This document shows, one piece after another, positions 8,812 to 22,469 of a stretch of DNA of 64,000 nucleotides. The position numbers were made by a program, and so were the translations under genes. Source of the stretch: Flaviflexus equikiangi (lineage in GTDB: Bacteria; Actinomycetota; Actinomycetes; Actinomycetales; Actinomycetaceae); contig NZ_CP059676.1 in the NCBI RefSeq assembly GCF_014069875.1, positions 1,116,001 through 1,180,000 of the forward strand, in the 5' to 3' direction. The notes beneath the pieces were generated by a model that was not told where the DNA came from, did no database searches, and saw only the letters and a list, made by a program, of their open reading frames with translations. How positions within the stretch are numbered: the stretch's first letter is position 1; the number at the start of each line of letters is the position of its first letter.

Positions 8812-9350
8812 CACGGGGAGTGCCGGTGTGGCAGCTCGCCGCGGCCGGCCTTATCGGCGCACTGCTCGGCCTCGCCGCCACCCGGGACGCTCACTTCCCT
8901 GCCACCCCGATCGTGGCCTGCGTGCTGTTCGCCGTTCTCGGCGTGCTCGCGATCATCGACGCCCGCACCTCCTACCTGCCCGATCCCTGGATGATCGTCG
9001 CCGCCACGGTGGTCGCCCTCCATCCCATCATCATCGGTGCCACGTCGGAGCTGGCAGTCGGAGTGTTCTTCTTCCTCCTCGCGGCCGTGGGAGCCAGTAT
9101 CGGCTTCTGCCTCTTCGCGATCACCCGCATGGTGACACGCGGGCAGCTCGGCTTCGGCGACGTCAAGCTGGCCGCCGTTCTCGGCGGATGGCTCCTTCCG
9201 TTCGGATGGCAGGCATTGGGCGTGGCCGCCGTACTCACAGCGATCATCGGTGCCCTGTGGATGATGGTGGCGCTTTCTCGCGGCCGCCGCGCCGCCCCCT
9301 ACGGCCCGGCGATGATCGCGGGCGCGATACTGGCAACCGGTCTCATCTGA
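8808..9350 (+). CDS. Prepilin peptidase-like aspartyl protease (A24 family), short form
   Basis: Integral membrane protein of 180 residues with about six hydrophobic segments. It has the two aspartates of the A24 family: one in [11 protein letters not shown] and one in [15 protein letters not shown] (GxGD motif). The N-terminal cytoplasmic methylase/zinc-finger domain of bifunctional PilD is absent, as in TadV/CpaA-type peptidases. The ATG overlaps the aroE stop (ATGA). No pilin or secretion gene lies nearby, so the substrate is unknown. The position between aroE and aroC recurs in related actinobacteria (from memory). Confidence 0.85.
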   Translation: MTRGVPVWQLAAAGLIGALLGLAATRDAHFPATPIVACVLFAVLGVLAIIDARTSYLPDPWMIVAATVVALHPIIIGATSELAVGVFFFLLAAVGASIGFCLFAITRMVTRGQLGFGDVKLAAVLGGWLLPFGWQALGVAAVLTAIIGALWMMVALSRGRRAAPYGPAMIAGAILATGLI

Positions 9351-9358
9351 AACTCTGG

Positions 9359-9364
9359 CAAGAT
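9359..9364 (+). promoter_or_regulatory. Possible leaderless -10 box for aroC
   Basis: CAAGAT ends 6 nt before the aroC ATG at 9371. It keeps the A at position 2 and T at position 6 of actinobacterial -10 boxes and matches the spacing seen elsewhere in this window, but it is weak. Confidence 0.3.
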
Positions 9365-9370
9365 AGACCC

Positions 9371-10582
9371 ATGCTGTGGATGACTGCTGGAGAATCACAT
9401 GGGCCCGCCCTCGTCGGGGTTGTCGAAGGACTGCCCGCGGGGATCGAAGTACAAAGCTCGGACATTAGCGCCGCTCTTGCGCGGCGTCGCCTGGGAGCCG
9501 GCCGAGGCTCGAGACAGAAGTTTGAGAAGGACGAGCTGGAGATCCTGTCCGGGATCCGCCACGGGCTGACGATCGGTTCCCCGATCGCCCTCGTGATCCG
9601 CAACTCCGAATGGCCGAAGTGGACGAAGGTCATGAGCCCCGACCCGGTCGATCCCTCCGACCTCCTCATCGATGCTGGGACGGGCGATGAGCGGGAGATC
9701 TCCCGCAACAAGAAGCTCACCCGCCCCCGCCCCGGGCACGCGGACCTGGTCGGCATGATGAAATACGGCTTCGACGATGCTCGGCCGGTGCTCGAGCGAG
9801 CATCCGCACGCGAAACAGCAACCCGCGTTGCCCTCGGTGAGATCGCGTCCCGCTTCCTCGACCAGGCCGCAGGCATACAGCTCGTCTCCCACGTTGTCGG
9901 CATCGGCTCCGTCGAGGTGCCCGAGGATGCTGAGAAGCCGTGGCCGGGCGATACGGCACGCCTCGATGAGGATCCGGCACGCTGCTTCGACCCCGAGACG
10001 TCGGAGGCGATGCAGGAGGAGATCCGCCGCGCCACGAAGGACGGCGACACTCTCGGCGGCGTCGTCGAGGTTCTCGCCTACGGCATGCCTCCCGGTCTCG
10101 GCTCCTACATCTCCGGGCAGGCGCGCCTCGATGCTCGTCTCGCCCAGGCCCTCATGTCCATCCAGGCGGTCAAGGGCGTCGAAGTCGGAGACGGCTTCAC
10201 GACGGCGACACGCAGGGGTTCCGAAGCCCATGACGAGATCACGCTCCGCGATGGTCGGATCGTCCGCAGGACCAACCGTGCCGGCGGCACGGAGGGCGGC
10301 ATGTCCAACGGTGAAGTGCTGCGTGTGCGTGCAGCGATCAAGCCGATCTCGACCGTGCCCCGCGCCCTGTCCACGATCGATGTCGTGACGGGTGAGGAAT
10401 CGACCGCGATCCACCAGCGCTCCGACACGTCCGCCGTTGTCCCGGCCGCCGTGATCGCCGAAGCCATGGTCGCCCTCACGCTTGCCGAGGCGCTGCTCGA
10501 GAAGACCGGCGGCGATTCTGTTGCCGAGGTGCGCCGCAACCTTGTCGGCTACCTGTCGTCCCGCCCGGGCACTCTCTCATGA
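9371..10582 (+). CDS. aroC: Chorismate synthase
   Basis: FMN-dependent enzyme that converts EPSP to chorismate, the last step of the shikimate pathway. The protein is 403 residues. Family motifs are clear: the start [38 protein letters not shown] and [14 protein letters not shown]. The short start ATG at 9371 fits the family. It overlaps the next gene by 4 bp. Confidence 0.97.
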   Translation: MLWMTAGESHGPALVGVVEGLPAGIEVQSSDISAALARRRLGAGRGSRQKFEKDELEILSGIRHGLTIGSPIALVIRNSEWPKWTKVMSPDPVDPSDLLIDAGTGDEREISRNKKLTRPRPGHADLVGMMKYGFDDARPVLERASARETATRVALGEIASRFLDQAAGIQLVSHVVGIGSVEVPEDAEKPWPGDTARLDEDPARCFDPETSEAMQEEIRRATKDGDTLGGVVEVLAYGMPPGLGSYISGQARLDARLAQALMSIQAVKGVEVGDGFTTATRRGSEAHDEITLRDGRIVRRTNRAGGTEGGMSNGEVLRVRAAIKPISTVPRALSTIDVVTGEESTAIHQRSDTSAVVPAAVIAEAMVALTLAEALLEKTGGDSVAEVRRNLVGYLSSRPGTLS

Positions 10583-12129
10583 CCCGCCCCTACGCTGTGT
10601 TCGTCGGCCTTCCCGGGTCCGGCAAGTCGACCATGGCACACCAGGTCGCTGAGCTTCTCGGCCTCCGCGCGGCGGACAGTGACGATCTCATCGTCGATGC
10701 GGCAGGGCGGAGCATTCCCGAGATCTTTGAGGAGCGCGGTGAAGCGGGCTTCCGTGCCCTCGAAGAGCGCACGATCGTCGATGCGCTGGGGTCCTTCTCC
10801 GGAGTTCTCGCTCTCGGCGGGGGCGCAGTGACCACCCCTGGCGTGCGGAAGGCGCTGCGCGGGCACCGTGTCGTCCTCATCACCGGGGATCAGCAGGTGC
10901 TCCTCGAACGGGTCACCCGTCATCCCTCCCGACGCCCGCTGCTCTCCGATGATCCGGAACGAACCCTGGCTCTTCTGCGTGCCGAACGCGAACCGCTCTA
11001 CGAACAGGTTGCCGCCATGACCGTGAAGACGGACAATCGGCCCCCGTCGCGGCTGGCGCGAGAGCTCAGCGAACGGCTCCAGGCGGACTGCGTCTCGATC
11101 GATGTGGGCGAATACGCAGTCCACGTGGGGCACAACCTCATGGGCCGTGTCGCCCAGGCGGCCGCAACAGCCTCCTCCGCACTGATCGTGCACCCGCCGG
11201 CCCTGACCGGGCGGGCCGAGGAGATCCAGGCCGATATGATCAGCCGCGGCATCCCCACCAAACGCCACGAGGTGCCGGCGGGGGAGCAGCAGAAGCATTC
11301 GGGCGAGCTCGTGCGCGCCTGGGACAGGCTGGGTGCGATGCAGATGGGCCGCGATGGTGTCATCGTCGGCCTGGGCGGGGGAGCGACAACCGACCTGGCG
11401 GGCTTTATCGCCGCCACGTGGCTGCGCGGTGTCGACCTCATCCAGGTCCCCACCTCTCTTCTCGGCATGGTCGATGCTGCGGTGGGCGGCAAGACGGGGA
11501 TCGACACTCCCGCGGGGAAGAACCTTGTCGGTGCCTTCCACAAGCCCGTCGCCGTGATCGCCGATCTCGACTCCCTGCGGTCGCTTCCTGCCGAGGAGCT
11601 GACCGCGGGCCTCGGGGAGGTCATCAAATGTGGGTGGATCGCAGATCGGACCATCCTCGACCTCGACCCGGCCGCCCTCCGACATCCGGGCAGCAGCCAG
11701 CTCAGCGATGCGATCGTCCGCTCGATCTCCGTCAAGGCTCGGATCGTCACGGAAGACTTCCGCGAGGCAGGCAGCCGTGAGTTCCTCAACTACGGCCACA
11801 CCCTTGCCCACGCTATCGAGAAGGTCGAGAACTTCGGGATACGGCACGGGGAGGCCGTCGCCATCGGTTCCGTGTTCGCGGCGGCCCTTGCCCGTGAGGC
11901 GGGATATCCGGATCTCGTGGAGGAGCACCGCGAATCCTTCCGCCGTGTCGGCCTGCCCGTCACGTACCGTGCGGGAATGCGAGACGAACTCCGCCGCGCC
12001 ATGCTCTCGGACAAGAAGGTCCGCTCCGGCAGGCTCCGGTTCGTTCTGCTCGACGGCCAGGGCAATCCCATCATCGTCGAACCGACCGACGAACAGATCG
12101 ACCGCTCCTGGGAGGAGATAGGCGCATGA
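10579..12129 (+). CDS. aroKB: Shikimate kinase / 3-dehydroquinate synthase fusion
   Basis: Two shikimate-pathway enzymes in one 516-residue chain. Residues 1 to about 160 are shikimate kinase: P-loop [15 protein letters not shown], and LALGGGAV. From about residue 170 it is 3-dehydroquinate synthase: [48 protein letters not shown] and [12 protein letters not shown], with the metal ligands present. Both halves look intact. The gene overlaps aroC and the following shikimate-kinase-like gene by 4 bp each, so all three should be translated together. Confidence 0.95.
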   Translation: MTRPYAVFVGLPGSGKSTMAHQVAELLGLRAADSDDLIVDAAGRSIPEIFEERGEAGFRALEERTIVDALGSFSGVLALGGGAVTTPGVRKALRGHRVVLITGDQQVLLERVTRHPSRRPLLSDDPERTLALLRAEREPLYEQVAAMTVKTDNRPPSRLARELSERLQADCVSIDVGEYAVHVGHNLMGRVAQAAATASSALIVHPPALTGRAEEIQADMISRGIPTKRHEVPAGEQQKHSGELVRAWDRLGAMQMGRDGVIVGLGGGATTDLAGFIAATWLRGVDLIQVPTSLLGMVDAAVGGKTGIDTPAGKNLVGAFHKPVAVIADLDSLRSLPAEELTAGLGEVIKCGWIADRTILDLDPAALRHPGSSQLSDAIVRSISVKARIVTEDFREAGSREFLNYGHTLAHAIEKVENFGIRHGEAVAIGSVFAAALAREAGYPDLVEEHRESFRRVGLPVTYRAGMRDELRRAMLSDKKVRSGRLRFVLLDGQGNPIIVEPTDEQIDRSWEEIGA

Positions 12130-12635
12130 TCATCCTTGTTGGCCCACCCGGCAACGGCGTTGACGAGATCGTCCGCGTCCTCGACGGACGCGGACTCACC
12201 ATCACCCAGTCAACCGACCTTGTCGAGGAGCGCGAAGGCATGTCACTTGCCGATATCGCCATCACCCGCGGGCCGGCCCACTATGCGCAGGCGGAGCAGG
12301 ATGCTGCACTCGCAGCACTCTCCGCCCCGTGCGATGTGGTCGTCCTCGGATCGGGAGCCCTCGGCAATCGTGAGGGAGATGATCGGGGGAGGGCCGTCCG
12401 TGAGCGCGTCGCCGAGCTCGTGGCCGAGGGTGCCACGAAGGTGTTCCTCACGGCCGGTGCGAAGGAGCTGATGAACAGGAGCGGTCTCAACGTGCCGCGC
12501 TCTCTCGCGATCGGCTCGCCCCGATCCATGTATCTCACCCAGCTCAAAGACCGCACGCCCCTCTACGAGGAGCACGCCACGACTCTCGATACGTCCGCGG
12601 GGGACTGGGAGGCCCTGGCCGACCGTCTCGTCTGA
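12126..12635 (+). CDS. Shikimate kinase-like protein lacking the P-loop lysine
   Basis: 169-residue protein that aligns along its length with the kinase half of the preceding gene: LVGPPGNGVDE at the P-loop position, SLADIAITRGPAHYAQAEQD where the active kinase has [26 protein letters not shown] for LALGGGAV, and DRTPLYEEHA for REPLYEQVA. The catalytic GKS/T of the P-loop is replaced by GVD, so ATP binding is doubtful. It overlaps the fusion gene by 4 bp. It may be a regulatory pseudo-kinase or a decaying duplicate; the open frame and coupling argue for a kept function. I know of no assigned role. Confidence 0.7.
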   Translation: MIILVGPPGNGVDEIVRVLDGRGLTITQSTDLVEEREGMSLADIAITRGPAHYAQAEQDAALAALSAPCDVVVLGSGALGNREGDDRGRAVRERVAELVAEGATKVFLTAGAKELMNRSGLNVPRSLAIGSPRSMYLTQLKDRTPLYEEHATTLDTSAGDWEALADRLV

Positions 12636-12768
12636 GCCTTCCTCTCGATCGCCGAACGCTCCGCTCGAGGTCTTTGTCTGTTCTACTGTGCGGGCGAGCG
12701 GGCACTGCCGGGCGGGATGCGATGCGGGGGTCGCGGTATGCTGTCTCTCTCACATCGGCCAGGCGCAC

Positions 12769-12798
12769 TTGGGCGGCGGTTGCCCGAACGGGTAATGT
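12769..12798 (+). promoter_or_regulatory. efp promoter
   Basis: In the 190-bp gap before efp, TTGGGC (12769-12774) and TAATGT (12793-12798) are spaced 18 bp. An AAGGAG SD follows at 12815-12820. The rest of the gap holds nothing I recognise. Confidence 0.45.
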
Positions 12799-12825
12799 GT
12801 GGGTGTCTTAACTTAAGGAGTTTTT

Positions 12826-13389
12826 GTGGCTACATCGAACGATCTCAAGAACGGCATGGTGCTCGTCATCGACAACCAGTTGTGGTCTGTCATCGAGTTC
12901 CAGCACGTCAAGCCCGGCAAGGGCCCGGCGTTCGTCCGCACCAAGCTCAAGAACGTCCTCTCCGGCAAGATCATCGACCGCACGCTCAACGCGGGTGTCA
13001 AGGTCGAGACCGCGACGGTGGACCGCCGCGACATGCAGTTCCTGTACAACGACGGCACCGACTACGTCTTCATGGACCTCGAGACCTACGACCAGCTGAA
13101 CATCAGCCCCGAGGTCGTGGGGGATGCGAAGAACTTCCTCCTCGAGAACCAGACCGCGATCGTCGCGACGCACGAGGGCACCGTTCTCTTCATCGAGCTG
13201 CCCACCTCCGTCGTCCTCGAGATCACATACACGGAGCCCGGCCTGCAGGGAGATCGCTCCTCGGCCGGCACGAAGCCCGCCACGCTCGAGACCGGCTACG
13301 AGATCCAGGTTCCCCTGTTCCTCAATGAGAACACCAAGGTCAAGGTCGATACCCGCACGGGCGACTACCTCGGTCGCGCTTCAGAATAG
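12826..13389 (+). CDS. efp: Elongation factor P
   Basis: Translation factor that relieves ribosome stalling at polyproline stretches. The product is 187 residues with the three beta domains expected. The start is GTG, with AAGGAG 5 nt upstream. The domain I loop reads [17 protein letters not shown] with a lysine at the modification position, and the C-terminus GDYLGRASE is family-typical. It shares one base with the nusB start, so the two are co-transcribed. Confidence 0.97.
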   Translation: MATSNDLKNGMVLVIDNQLWSVIEFQHVKPGKGPAFVRTKLKNVLSGKIIDRTLNAGVKVETATVDRRDMQFLYNDGTDYVFMDLETYDQLNISPEVVGDAKNFLLENQTAIVATHEGTVLFIELPTSVVLEITYTEPGLQGDRSSAGTKPATLETGYEIQVPLFLNENTKVKVDTRTGDYLGRASE

Positions 13390-13913
13390 TGGCTCGCAAA
13401 GGTCTCACTCAGCGCAAGCGGGCCCTCGACGTCATCTTCGAGGCCGAGCAGAAGGACATCCTCGTCCCCGGCCTGCTCCGCGAGCTTCTCGCTGAACGCC
13501 AAGAAGTATCGACCCACCAGGTCCCCATCCAGAAGCTCGGGGTGGACCTCGTCGACCTCGTCGCCGATCACCTGTATGAGATCGACGGCATGATCGATGA
13601 CTATTCGAAGTTCGGTCTGCGCAGGCTCTCCTCGATCGACCGCGCCGTGCTGCGGCTCGGCGTCGGCGAGATCTACTACGGCGGCACGAATGTGGCCGAG
13701 GCGATCCGCGACTATTCGGAGATCGTCCGCGAACTCGGCAACGACAAGTCGATCGGCTTCATCACAGCCGTCTTCCACCGCACGAAGGAAAGCCTGACGG
13801 GCGAGACGAAGGCTCACGACACGGTTCCCGTGGCACCGTCCGGAGTCTCGGCGGGATCGCCCGCTGAGTCGGCGGAATCGGCTTCGGCTGTCTCGGCCGA
13901 GTCTGCTGACTGA
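13389..13913 (+). CDS. nusB: Transcription antitermination factor NusB
   Basis: NusB partners NusE (S10) on boxA in rRNA transcription. The 174-residue protein has the all-helical fold signature from KGLTQRKRALDVIFEAEQKD to DKSIGFITAVFHR. After about residue 140 there is a low-complexity tail rich in Ala, Ser and Glu, common as a variable extension in actinobacterial NusB. The GTG start overlaps the efp TAG by one base. Confidence 0.95.
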   Translation: MARKGLTQRKRALDVIFEAEQKDILVPGLLRELLAERQEVSTHQVPIQKLGVDLVDLVADHLYEIDGMIDDYSKFGLRRLSSIDRAVLRLGVGEIYYGGTNVAEAIRDYSEIVRELGNDKSIGFITAVFHRTKESLTGETKAHDTVPVAPSGVSAGSPAESAESASAVSAESAD

Positions 13914-13921
13914 CACAACGT

Positions 13922-13941
13922 CCGCGGCACGATCGCCGCGG
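13922..13941 (+). terminator. Hairpin after nusB (possible terminator)
   Basis: CCGCGGC/GCCGCGG form a perfect 7-bp stem with a 6-nt loop 8 bp after the nusB stop. There is no T run, so termination is uncertain. Confidence 0.35.
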
Positions 13942-13995
13942 CTGGGGTTCACGCCCTGATAACTGAATACCGGGTCCGGCCTATCCGGGTCGGAT

Positions 13996-14030
13996 CTCCT
14001 TTAACTACCGTCCGGTGAGGCGGCAAGGAG
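13996..14030 (+). promoter_or_regulatory. PyrR-binding mRNA hairpin covering the pyrR ribosome binding site
   Basis: CTCCTT (13996-14001) pairs with AAGGAG (14025-14030), the SD of pyrR. The upper stem CCG/CGG presents a purine-rich loop TCCGGTGAGG, which matches the loop known for PyrR sites (UCC..G.GAGG) in Bacillus and mycobacteria. UMP-bound PyrR would stabilise the hairpin and block translation of pyrR and, by coupling, the downstream pyr genes. Sequence and pairing are seen directly; the mechanism follows the mycobacterial pyr leader model. Confidence 0.75.
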
Positions 14031-14036
14031 GCCCAG

Positions 14037-14573
14037 ATGAATCAACGAACCGTCATGGATAGCGGCGATATCACGCGCTCTATCACACGCATGGCACATG
14101 AAATCCTGGAACGGAACCAGGGCGCTGATGACGTCATCCTGTTGGGGATACCGTCACGGGGCGTCCCGATCGCGAGGCGGCTGGCCGATGCGATTGAGAA
14201 GGCGGGCGGCGGGGTCGTCTACGTCGGTTCCCTCGATGTCACCATGCACCGCGATGATCTGCGGCGAAACCCGACCCGTGCACCATCCCCCACGTATATC
14301 CCAGACGGCGGCATCGACGACAAGATCGTCGTCCTCGTCGATGACGTGTTCTTCTCGGGCCGCACGATCAGGGCAGCGCTCGATGCGCTCAACACGATCG
14401 GCCGCCCCACGGCCGTCCAGCTCGCCGTTCTCGCCGACCGCGGGCACCGCGAACTCCCCATTCGGGCCGACTATGTGGGGAAGAACCTCCCCACCTCCCG
14501 GTCCGAACGCGTCTTCGTCCGCCTGTCCGAGATCGACGACACCGAGGGCGTCATTATCGAGGCAGCACGGTGA
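14037..14573 (+). CDS. pyrR: Bifunctional pyr operon regulator / uracil phosphoribosyltransferase
   Basis: PyrR binds pyr mRNA in a UMP-dependent manner and has weak UPRTase activity. The product is 178 residues. The PRPP motif is clear ([20 protein letters not shown]) and the C-terminal region [15 protein letters not shown] is family-typical. It is the first gene of the pyrimidine operon and its own SD is buried in the hairpin at 13996-14030. It overlaps pyrB by 4 bp (GTGA). Confidence 0.95.
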   Translation: MNQRTVMDSGDITRSITRMAHEILERNQGADDVILLGIPSRGVPIARRLADAIEKAGGGVVYVGSLDVTMHRDDLRRNPTRAPSPTYIPDGGIDDKIVVLVDDVFFSGRTIRAALDALNTIGRPTAVQLAVLADRGHRELPIRADYVGKNLPTSRSERVFVRLSEIDDTEGVIIEAAR

Positions 14574-15526
14574 AACACCTGCTCAATGCCGGCGATCTTG
14601 ACATCGCCGAGGTTTTGACGATCCTTGATACCGCTGAGACGATGCGGGACACGAACAAGCGCTCGATCCGCAAGCTTCCCGCCCTGGCGGGACGCACGGT
14701 CGCCCTCATGTTCTTCGAAGACTCCACCCGAACCCGCCTCTCGTTCGAGGCGGCCGCGAAGCGACTATCCGCTGACGTGCTGAACTTCTCCGCGAAAGGC
14801 TCCTCCCTGTCGAAGGGAGAGTCCCTCAAGGACACGGCGCAGACACTGGCCGCCATGGGAGCGGAGGCGTTCGTCATCCGTCATTCCGCCTCCGGTGCGG
14901 CACATCGGCTCGCACATTCGGGATGGATTGACGCTCCGATCATCAACGGCGGGGATGGTACGCACCAGCACCCCACGCAGGCTCTGCTCGACGCGTTCAC
15001 GATGAGGAGGCACCTCGTGGGCGACGACCGTCTGGGGAAAGACCTCTCCGGGAAGAAGGTCGTCATCGTCGGCGATATCCTTCATTCGCGCGTGGCACGC
15101 TCCAACCTCGACCTGCTGTCCACCCTCGGCGCGGAGGTCACCCTCGTGGCGCCCCCGACGCTGCTGCCCGTCGGCATCGGCAACTGGCCGGCAACAATCC
15201 GCTATAGCCTCGACGAGGCGATCGAGGAGGGCCCGGATGCGATCATGATGCTTCGCGTCCAGCACGAGCGCATGACAGGATCCGGGGGCGGGTTCTTCCC
15301 CTCACCGGAGGAATACCATCGCCTGTACGGTCTCAACATGGAGAGGATGGGGAAGCTTCCCAGCCACACCATCCTGTTGCATCCGGGCCCGATGAATCGG
15401 GGCCTGGAGATCTCGGCCGAGGCGGCCGACCAGGACCGTTCGGTTGTTCTCGAACAGGTCGAAAACGGCGTGTATGTGCGCATGGCCGTCCTGTATCTTT
15501 CACTGGCAAACGAGGCGACAGCATGA
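14570..15526 (+). CDS. pyrB: Aspartate carbamoyltransferase catalytic subunit
   Basis: Condenses carbamoyl phosphate with aspartate in UMP synthesis. The product is 318 residues with the carbamoyl-phosphate motif [20 protein letters not shown] and the [11 protein letters not shown] motif. The GTG start at 14570 overlaps the pyrR stop. No pyrI regulatory subunit is present, as expected in actinobacteria. Confidence 0.97.
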   Translation: MKHLLNAGDLDIAEVLTILDTAETMRDTNKRSIRKLPALAGRTVALMFFEDSTRTRLSFEAAAKRLSADVLNFSAKGSSLSKGESLKDTAQTLAAMGAEAFVIRHSASGAAHRLAHSGWIDAPIINGGDGTHQHPTQALLDAFTMRRHLVGDDRLGKDLSGKKVVIVGDILHSRVARSNLDLLSTLGAEVTLVAPPTLLPVGIGNWPATIRYSLDEAIEEGPDAIMMLRVQHERMTGSGGGFFPSPEEYHRLYGLNMERMGKLPSHTILLHPGPMNRGLEISAEAADQDRSVVLEQVENGVYVRMAVLYLSLANEATA

Positions 15527-16809
15527 GCATCCTATTCACCAACGCATCTATTCTCGGCGCAGAACCCACCGATATTCGCACCGAGGGGGCGACGATCGCC
15601 GAGATCGGCACGGGTCTGCCCGCGGGCGATTCCCTCGTCATCGACGCATCCGGCCTGATCGCCCTGCCCGGCCTCATCGACCTCCACACCCACCTGCGCC
15701 AGCCCGGGCGAGAAGACGCCGAGACCGTCCTGTCGGGCACGAAGGCGGCAGCCGCGGGCGGCTTCACGTGCGTCCACGCCATGGCGAACACGACACCGAC
15801 GCAGGATACTGCGGGCGTTGTCGAACAGGTTGCCAAGCTCGGCAAGAAGGCCGGCTACGCCTATGTCCAGCCCGTCGGTGCCGTCACCGTGGGGCTCAAG
15901 GGCGAACGCCTCGCCGAGCTCGAGGCCATGTTCGAGTCCCGCGCGAACGTCACGATGTTCTCGGATGATGGGCAGTGCGTCTCGGACCCCGTCCTCATGC
16001 GGCGGGCCCTCGAATACGTGCGCTCCTTTGGCGGCGTCATCGCCCAGCATGCTCAGGAGCCCCGTCTCACGGAGGGGGCGCAGATGCACGAGGGGGATGT
16101 CTCAGCCGAGATCGGCCTGGCGGGATGGCCGGCGGTGGCGGAGGAATCCATCATCGCCCGCGACTGCCTCCTCACCCAGCACGTCGGCTCCCGCCTGCAC
16201 GTCCTCCACGTCTCCACGAAGGGCAGCGTCGAGCTGATCCGCTGGGCGAAGGCGCAGGGCATCAACGTGACCGCCGAGGCGACACCCCACCACATCTCTC
16301 TCGATCACTCGAAGGCACGCTCCTACGATCCCCGCTTCAAGGTCAACCCGCCCCTGCGGACCGAGACCGATATCGCGGCCCTCAAAGAGGCGATCGCGGA
16401 CGGCACGATCGACACGATCGGCACCGACCACGCACCCCACCCGGTCGAGGGCAAGGACTGTGAGTGGGCGGCGGGCGCGTTCGGCATGACAGGGCTCGAG
16501 ACAGCGCTTCCCGTCATCCACCACGAACTCGTCAATTCGGGCATTTTGGACTGGGCGGGTGTTGCGCGAGTAATGTCGACCAAGCCTGCCGAGATCGGCG
16601 GGATCGCCGATCAGGGCCGCCCCATCGCCGTGGGGGAGCCCGCCAACATGTGCTTCTACGATCCGGACGCGCCCTTCACGGTGCGCGGAGCGGAGCAGAA
16701 CACGAAGTCGACGAACACGCCATGGGAGGGTGTCACCCTCCCCGGACGGGTCATGCACACCGTATTCCGCGGACACCTCACGTGCCGCGAAGGAAAGGTA
16801 ACTGAATGA
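15523..16809 (+). CDS. pyrC: Dihydroorotase
   Basis: Zinc amidohydrolase that closes N-carbamoyl-aspartate to dihydroorotate. The 428-residue size and sequence fit class I (long) dihydroorotases. Metal-binding motif [13 protein letters not shown] and the later GTDHAPH are intact. It overlaps pyrB and carA by 4 bp each. Confidence 0.96.
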   Translation: MSILFTNASILGAEPTDIRTEGATIAEIGTGLPAGDSLVIDASGLIALPGLIDLHTHLRQPGREDAETVLSGTKAAAAGGFTCVHAMANTTPTQDTAGVVEQVAKLGKKAGYAYVQPVGAVTVGLKGERLAELEAMFESRANVTMFSDDGQCVSDPVLMRRALEYVRSFGGVIAQHAQEPRLTEGAQMHEGDVSAEIGLAGWPAVAEESIIARDCLLTQHVGSRLHVLHVSTKGSVELIRWAKAQGINVTAEATPHHISLDHSKARSYDPRFKVNPPLRTETDIAALKEAIADGTIDTIGTDHAPHPVEGKDCEWAAGAFGMTGLETALPVIHHELVNSGILDWAGVARVMSTKPAEIGGIADQGRPIAVGEPANMCFYDPDAPFTVRGAEQNTKSTNTPWEGVTLPGRVMHTVFRGHLTCREGKVTE

Positions 16810-17977
16810 GAGAGCCAGCACTCCTCGTCCTCGAGGACGGCACGATTTTCCGCGGCAAAGCATGGGGCAAACGAGGCCGAACCACCGGCGAGATCGTGTT
16901 CTCCACGGCCATGACCGGCTACCAGGAGACGTTCACCGATCCCTCCTACCATCGTCAGATCGTTGTCATGACCGCCCCCCACATCGGCAACACCGGTGTC
17001 AACGCGGAAGACTCCGAATCGGACAGGGTGTGGACGGCAGGCGTTGTCGTGCGTGACGCCGCGAGGCGTTCCTCCTCCTGGCGCGCAACAGGCGACCTCG
17101 AGGACTATCTTGTCGAGCACGACATCGTCGGCATCTGCGAGGTCGATACCCGGGCCGTGACACGCCACATCCGTGAACGGGGCGCCATGAGGGCTGGCAT
17201 CTTCTCCGCCTCAGCGCTCCCCATCGGGGCCGATACCGGCACCCAGCAGGCACTCGACATCCTCCTCGGCCTCGTCAACGACTCCCCGGCCATGTCCGGC
17301 GCGGAGCTCGCGGCCGATGTCTCGACGAAGACCACGTACGTCGTGGAGCCCCGCGGGGACTTCGAGGGCCTCGAACCTGTCGCATCGATCGTCGCCGTCG
17401 ACCTGGGGATCAAGAACCGTACGCCCTGGCAGTTCGCCGAGCGCGGCGTGCGCGTCACGGTCGTCCCCGAATCGGTGACCCTGGCTGACGTCCAGGAGCT
17501 GAACCCCGATGGCGTGTTCTTCTCGAACGGCCCCGGCGATCCCGCCACGGCCGATCATCAGATCGAACTCCTGCGCGGCGTCCTCGATGCTGGGATCCCG
17601 TTCTTCGGGATCTGCTTCGGCAACCAGCTGCTCGGACGCGCACTCGGCTTCGGCACGTACAAGCTCGACTACGGTCATCGCGGCGCCAACCAGCCCGTGC
17701 TGGACAGGGAGACCGGCAAGGTCGAGATCACTGCCCACAATCACGGCTTCGCGGTTGACATGCCGGTCGATGAGGCAACCCTCGCGCCGTATGGCGATGG
17801 TCGATACGGGAAGGTGGCAGTCTCGCACGTGTCACTCAACGACGGTGTCGTCGAGGGCCTGCGCTGCCTGGACGTGCCCGCCTTCTCCGTCCAATTCCAT
17901 CCCGAGGCGGCCGCTGGCCCCCACGACGGCGAGCACCTGTTCGACCGTTTCATCGCCCTCATGAAGGAGGTGGGCTG

Positions 17978-17978
<1 letters not shown>
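16806..17978 (+). CDS. carA: Carbamoyl-phosphate synthase small subunit
   Basis: Glutamine amidotransferase subunit that delivers ammonia to CarB. The product is 390 residues. The catalytic cysteine lies in [15 protein letters not shown] and the His-Glu pair in [11 protein letters not shown]. The N-terminal small-subunit domain ([26 protein letters not shown]) is complete. It shares one base with the carB ATG. Confidence 0.97.
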
Positions 17979-21256
<3,278 letters not shown>

Positions 21257-21260
<4 letters not shown>

Positions 21261-22057
21261 CCTTCGCGGCACGGCTGAGAGCCAACCAGGACACGTTCGG
21301 ACCGGTCTGCGTCGGTGCGGACCCCCACGCCTCGATCCTCGAGGCGTGGGGCCTGCCCGACAGCCCGGCCGGGCTGGCCACGTTCTCCGAGATCTTCACG
21401 GAGGCCTTCGCGGGCTGCGTCGCCTCCATCAAACCCCAGGTGGCGTTCTTCGAGCGCCACGGCTCGAAGGGCCTCGCCGTGCTCGAGACCATGATCGGTG
21501 CCTTCCGCGAGGCGGGCACCCTCGTGATCGCGGACGCGAAGCGGGGCGACATCGGGTCGACGATGATGGGGTATGCGCAGGCGTGGCTGGGGGATGGTCC
21601 CCTCGGTTCCGATGCTGTGACTCTCAGCCCTTATCTCGGCGTGGGGGCGCTTGCTCCGGCTTTGGAGATGGCGGGGGAGAACGATCGCGGGGTTTTTGTT
21701 CTCGGTGTCACATCGAACCCCGAGGGTGCGAGCATTCAGGGAGCCGGCAGTCCGGCTGTCGGCCAGCTCGTCCTCGACGAGCTGGGGGAGTGGAATGACC
21801 GGATCTGGCCCGGCCAGACCGGCTCCATCGGTGCCGTCATCGGCGCAACCGCAGGTCAGCGGCTTGCGGACTGGGGTGTCTCGGTCGATTCCCTGCACGG
21901 CATGATCCTCGCCCCGGGGGTCGGTGCGCAGGGTGCGACGGTGGCCCAGGCCCAGGCACTGGCAGGGACCAATCTGCTGTGCATTCCACTTTCCCGGGCG
22001 ATATTAAGTGCAGGTCCGGACGTCGCCCGGTTAAAAGATTCTCATTCCTCGTGGTAG
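21257..22057 (+). CDS. pyrF: Orotidine 5'-phosphate decarboxylase (type 2)
   Basis: Last step of UMP synthesis. The product is 266 residues, the longer type 2 form. The catalytic motif is [16 protein letters not shown] chose the GTG at 21257, which overlaps the carB stop (GTGA) and gives [11 protein letters not shown] at the N-terminus; an ATG at 21224 would add residues inside carB without homology. It ends the pyr operon. Confidence 0.94.
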
Positions 22058-22157
22058 TTCCCTATATGTTCGAAATTCCTTTGGTACCCTGAGATCGCTC
22101 AGCTAAACATATAGTGACCTGCACAAGGATTGTGCATTCGAAAGACATGGAGTAGTA
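22058..22157 (+). promoter_or_regulatory. mihF promoter region
   Basis: This is one of the few AT-rich gaps in the core part. TATAGT at 22110-22115 is the best -10 candidate, with another (TACCCT) at 22085-22090. Neither has a convincing -35. The leader would be 35-60 nt. Confidence 0.4.
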
Positions 22158-22469
22158 ATGGCACTTCCCTCCCTCACGCCCGAACAGCGCCAGGCAGCCC
22201 TTGACAAGGCTGCGGTGGCGCGGAAGAAGCGTGCAGAGCTGAAGCAGTCGCTCAAGGCAGGCGAAACCCGCCTGTCTGAGGTGCTCGAACTCGCAAAGAA
22301 CGACGAGATCATCGCCAAGCTGCGCGTGTCAGCCCTGCTCGAGTCGATGCCCGGCATCGGCACCGCCAAGGCGCGTGCCATCATGGACCGCACGAACATC
22401 TCGCCATCGCGCCGCGTGGGCGGGCTCGGCCCGCACCAGGCCGCCGCTCTCGTCAAGCTGTTCTCCTAG
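22158..22469 (+). CDS. mihF: Integration host factor, actinobacterial type (mIHF)
   Basis: Nucleoid-associated DNA-binding protein, unrelated in fold to proteobacterial IHF. The product is 103 residues, matching the family, with the helix-two-turn-helix segment LLESMPGIGTAKARAIMDRT and the basic motif SPSRRVGGLGPHQ. Its stop codon directly abuts the gmk ATG, the conserved mihF-gmk-rpoZ-coaBC-metK-priA order of actinobacteria. Confidence 0.95.
   Translation: MALPSLTPEQRQAALDKAAVARKKRAELKQSLKAGETRLSEVLELAKNDEIIAKLRVSALLESMPGIGTAKARAIMDRTNISPSRRVGGLGPHQAAALVKLFS

Noticed and set aside
12779-12798. TTGCCC with TAATGT as the efp promoter
   Set aside because: The spacing is only about 8 bp; TTGGGC further upstream fits better.
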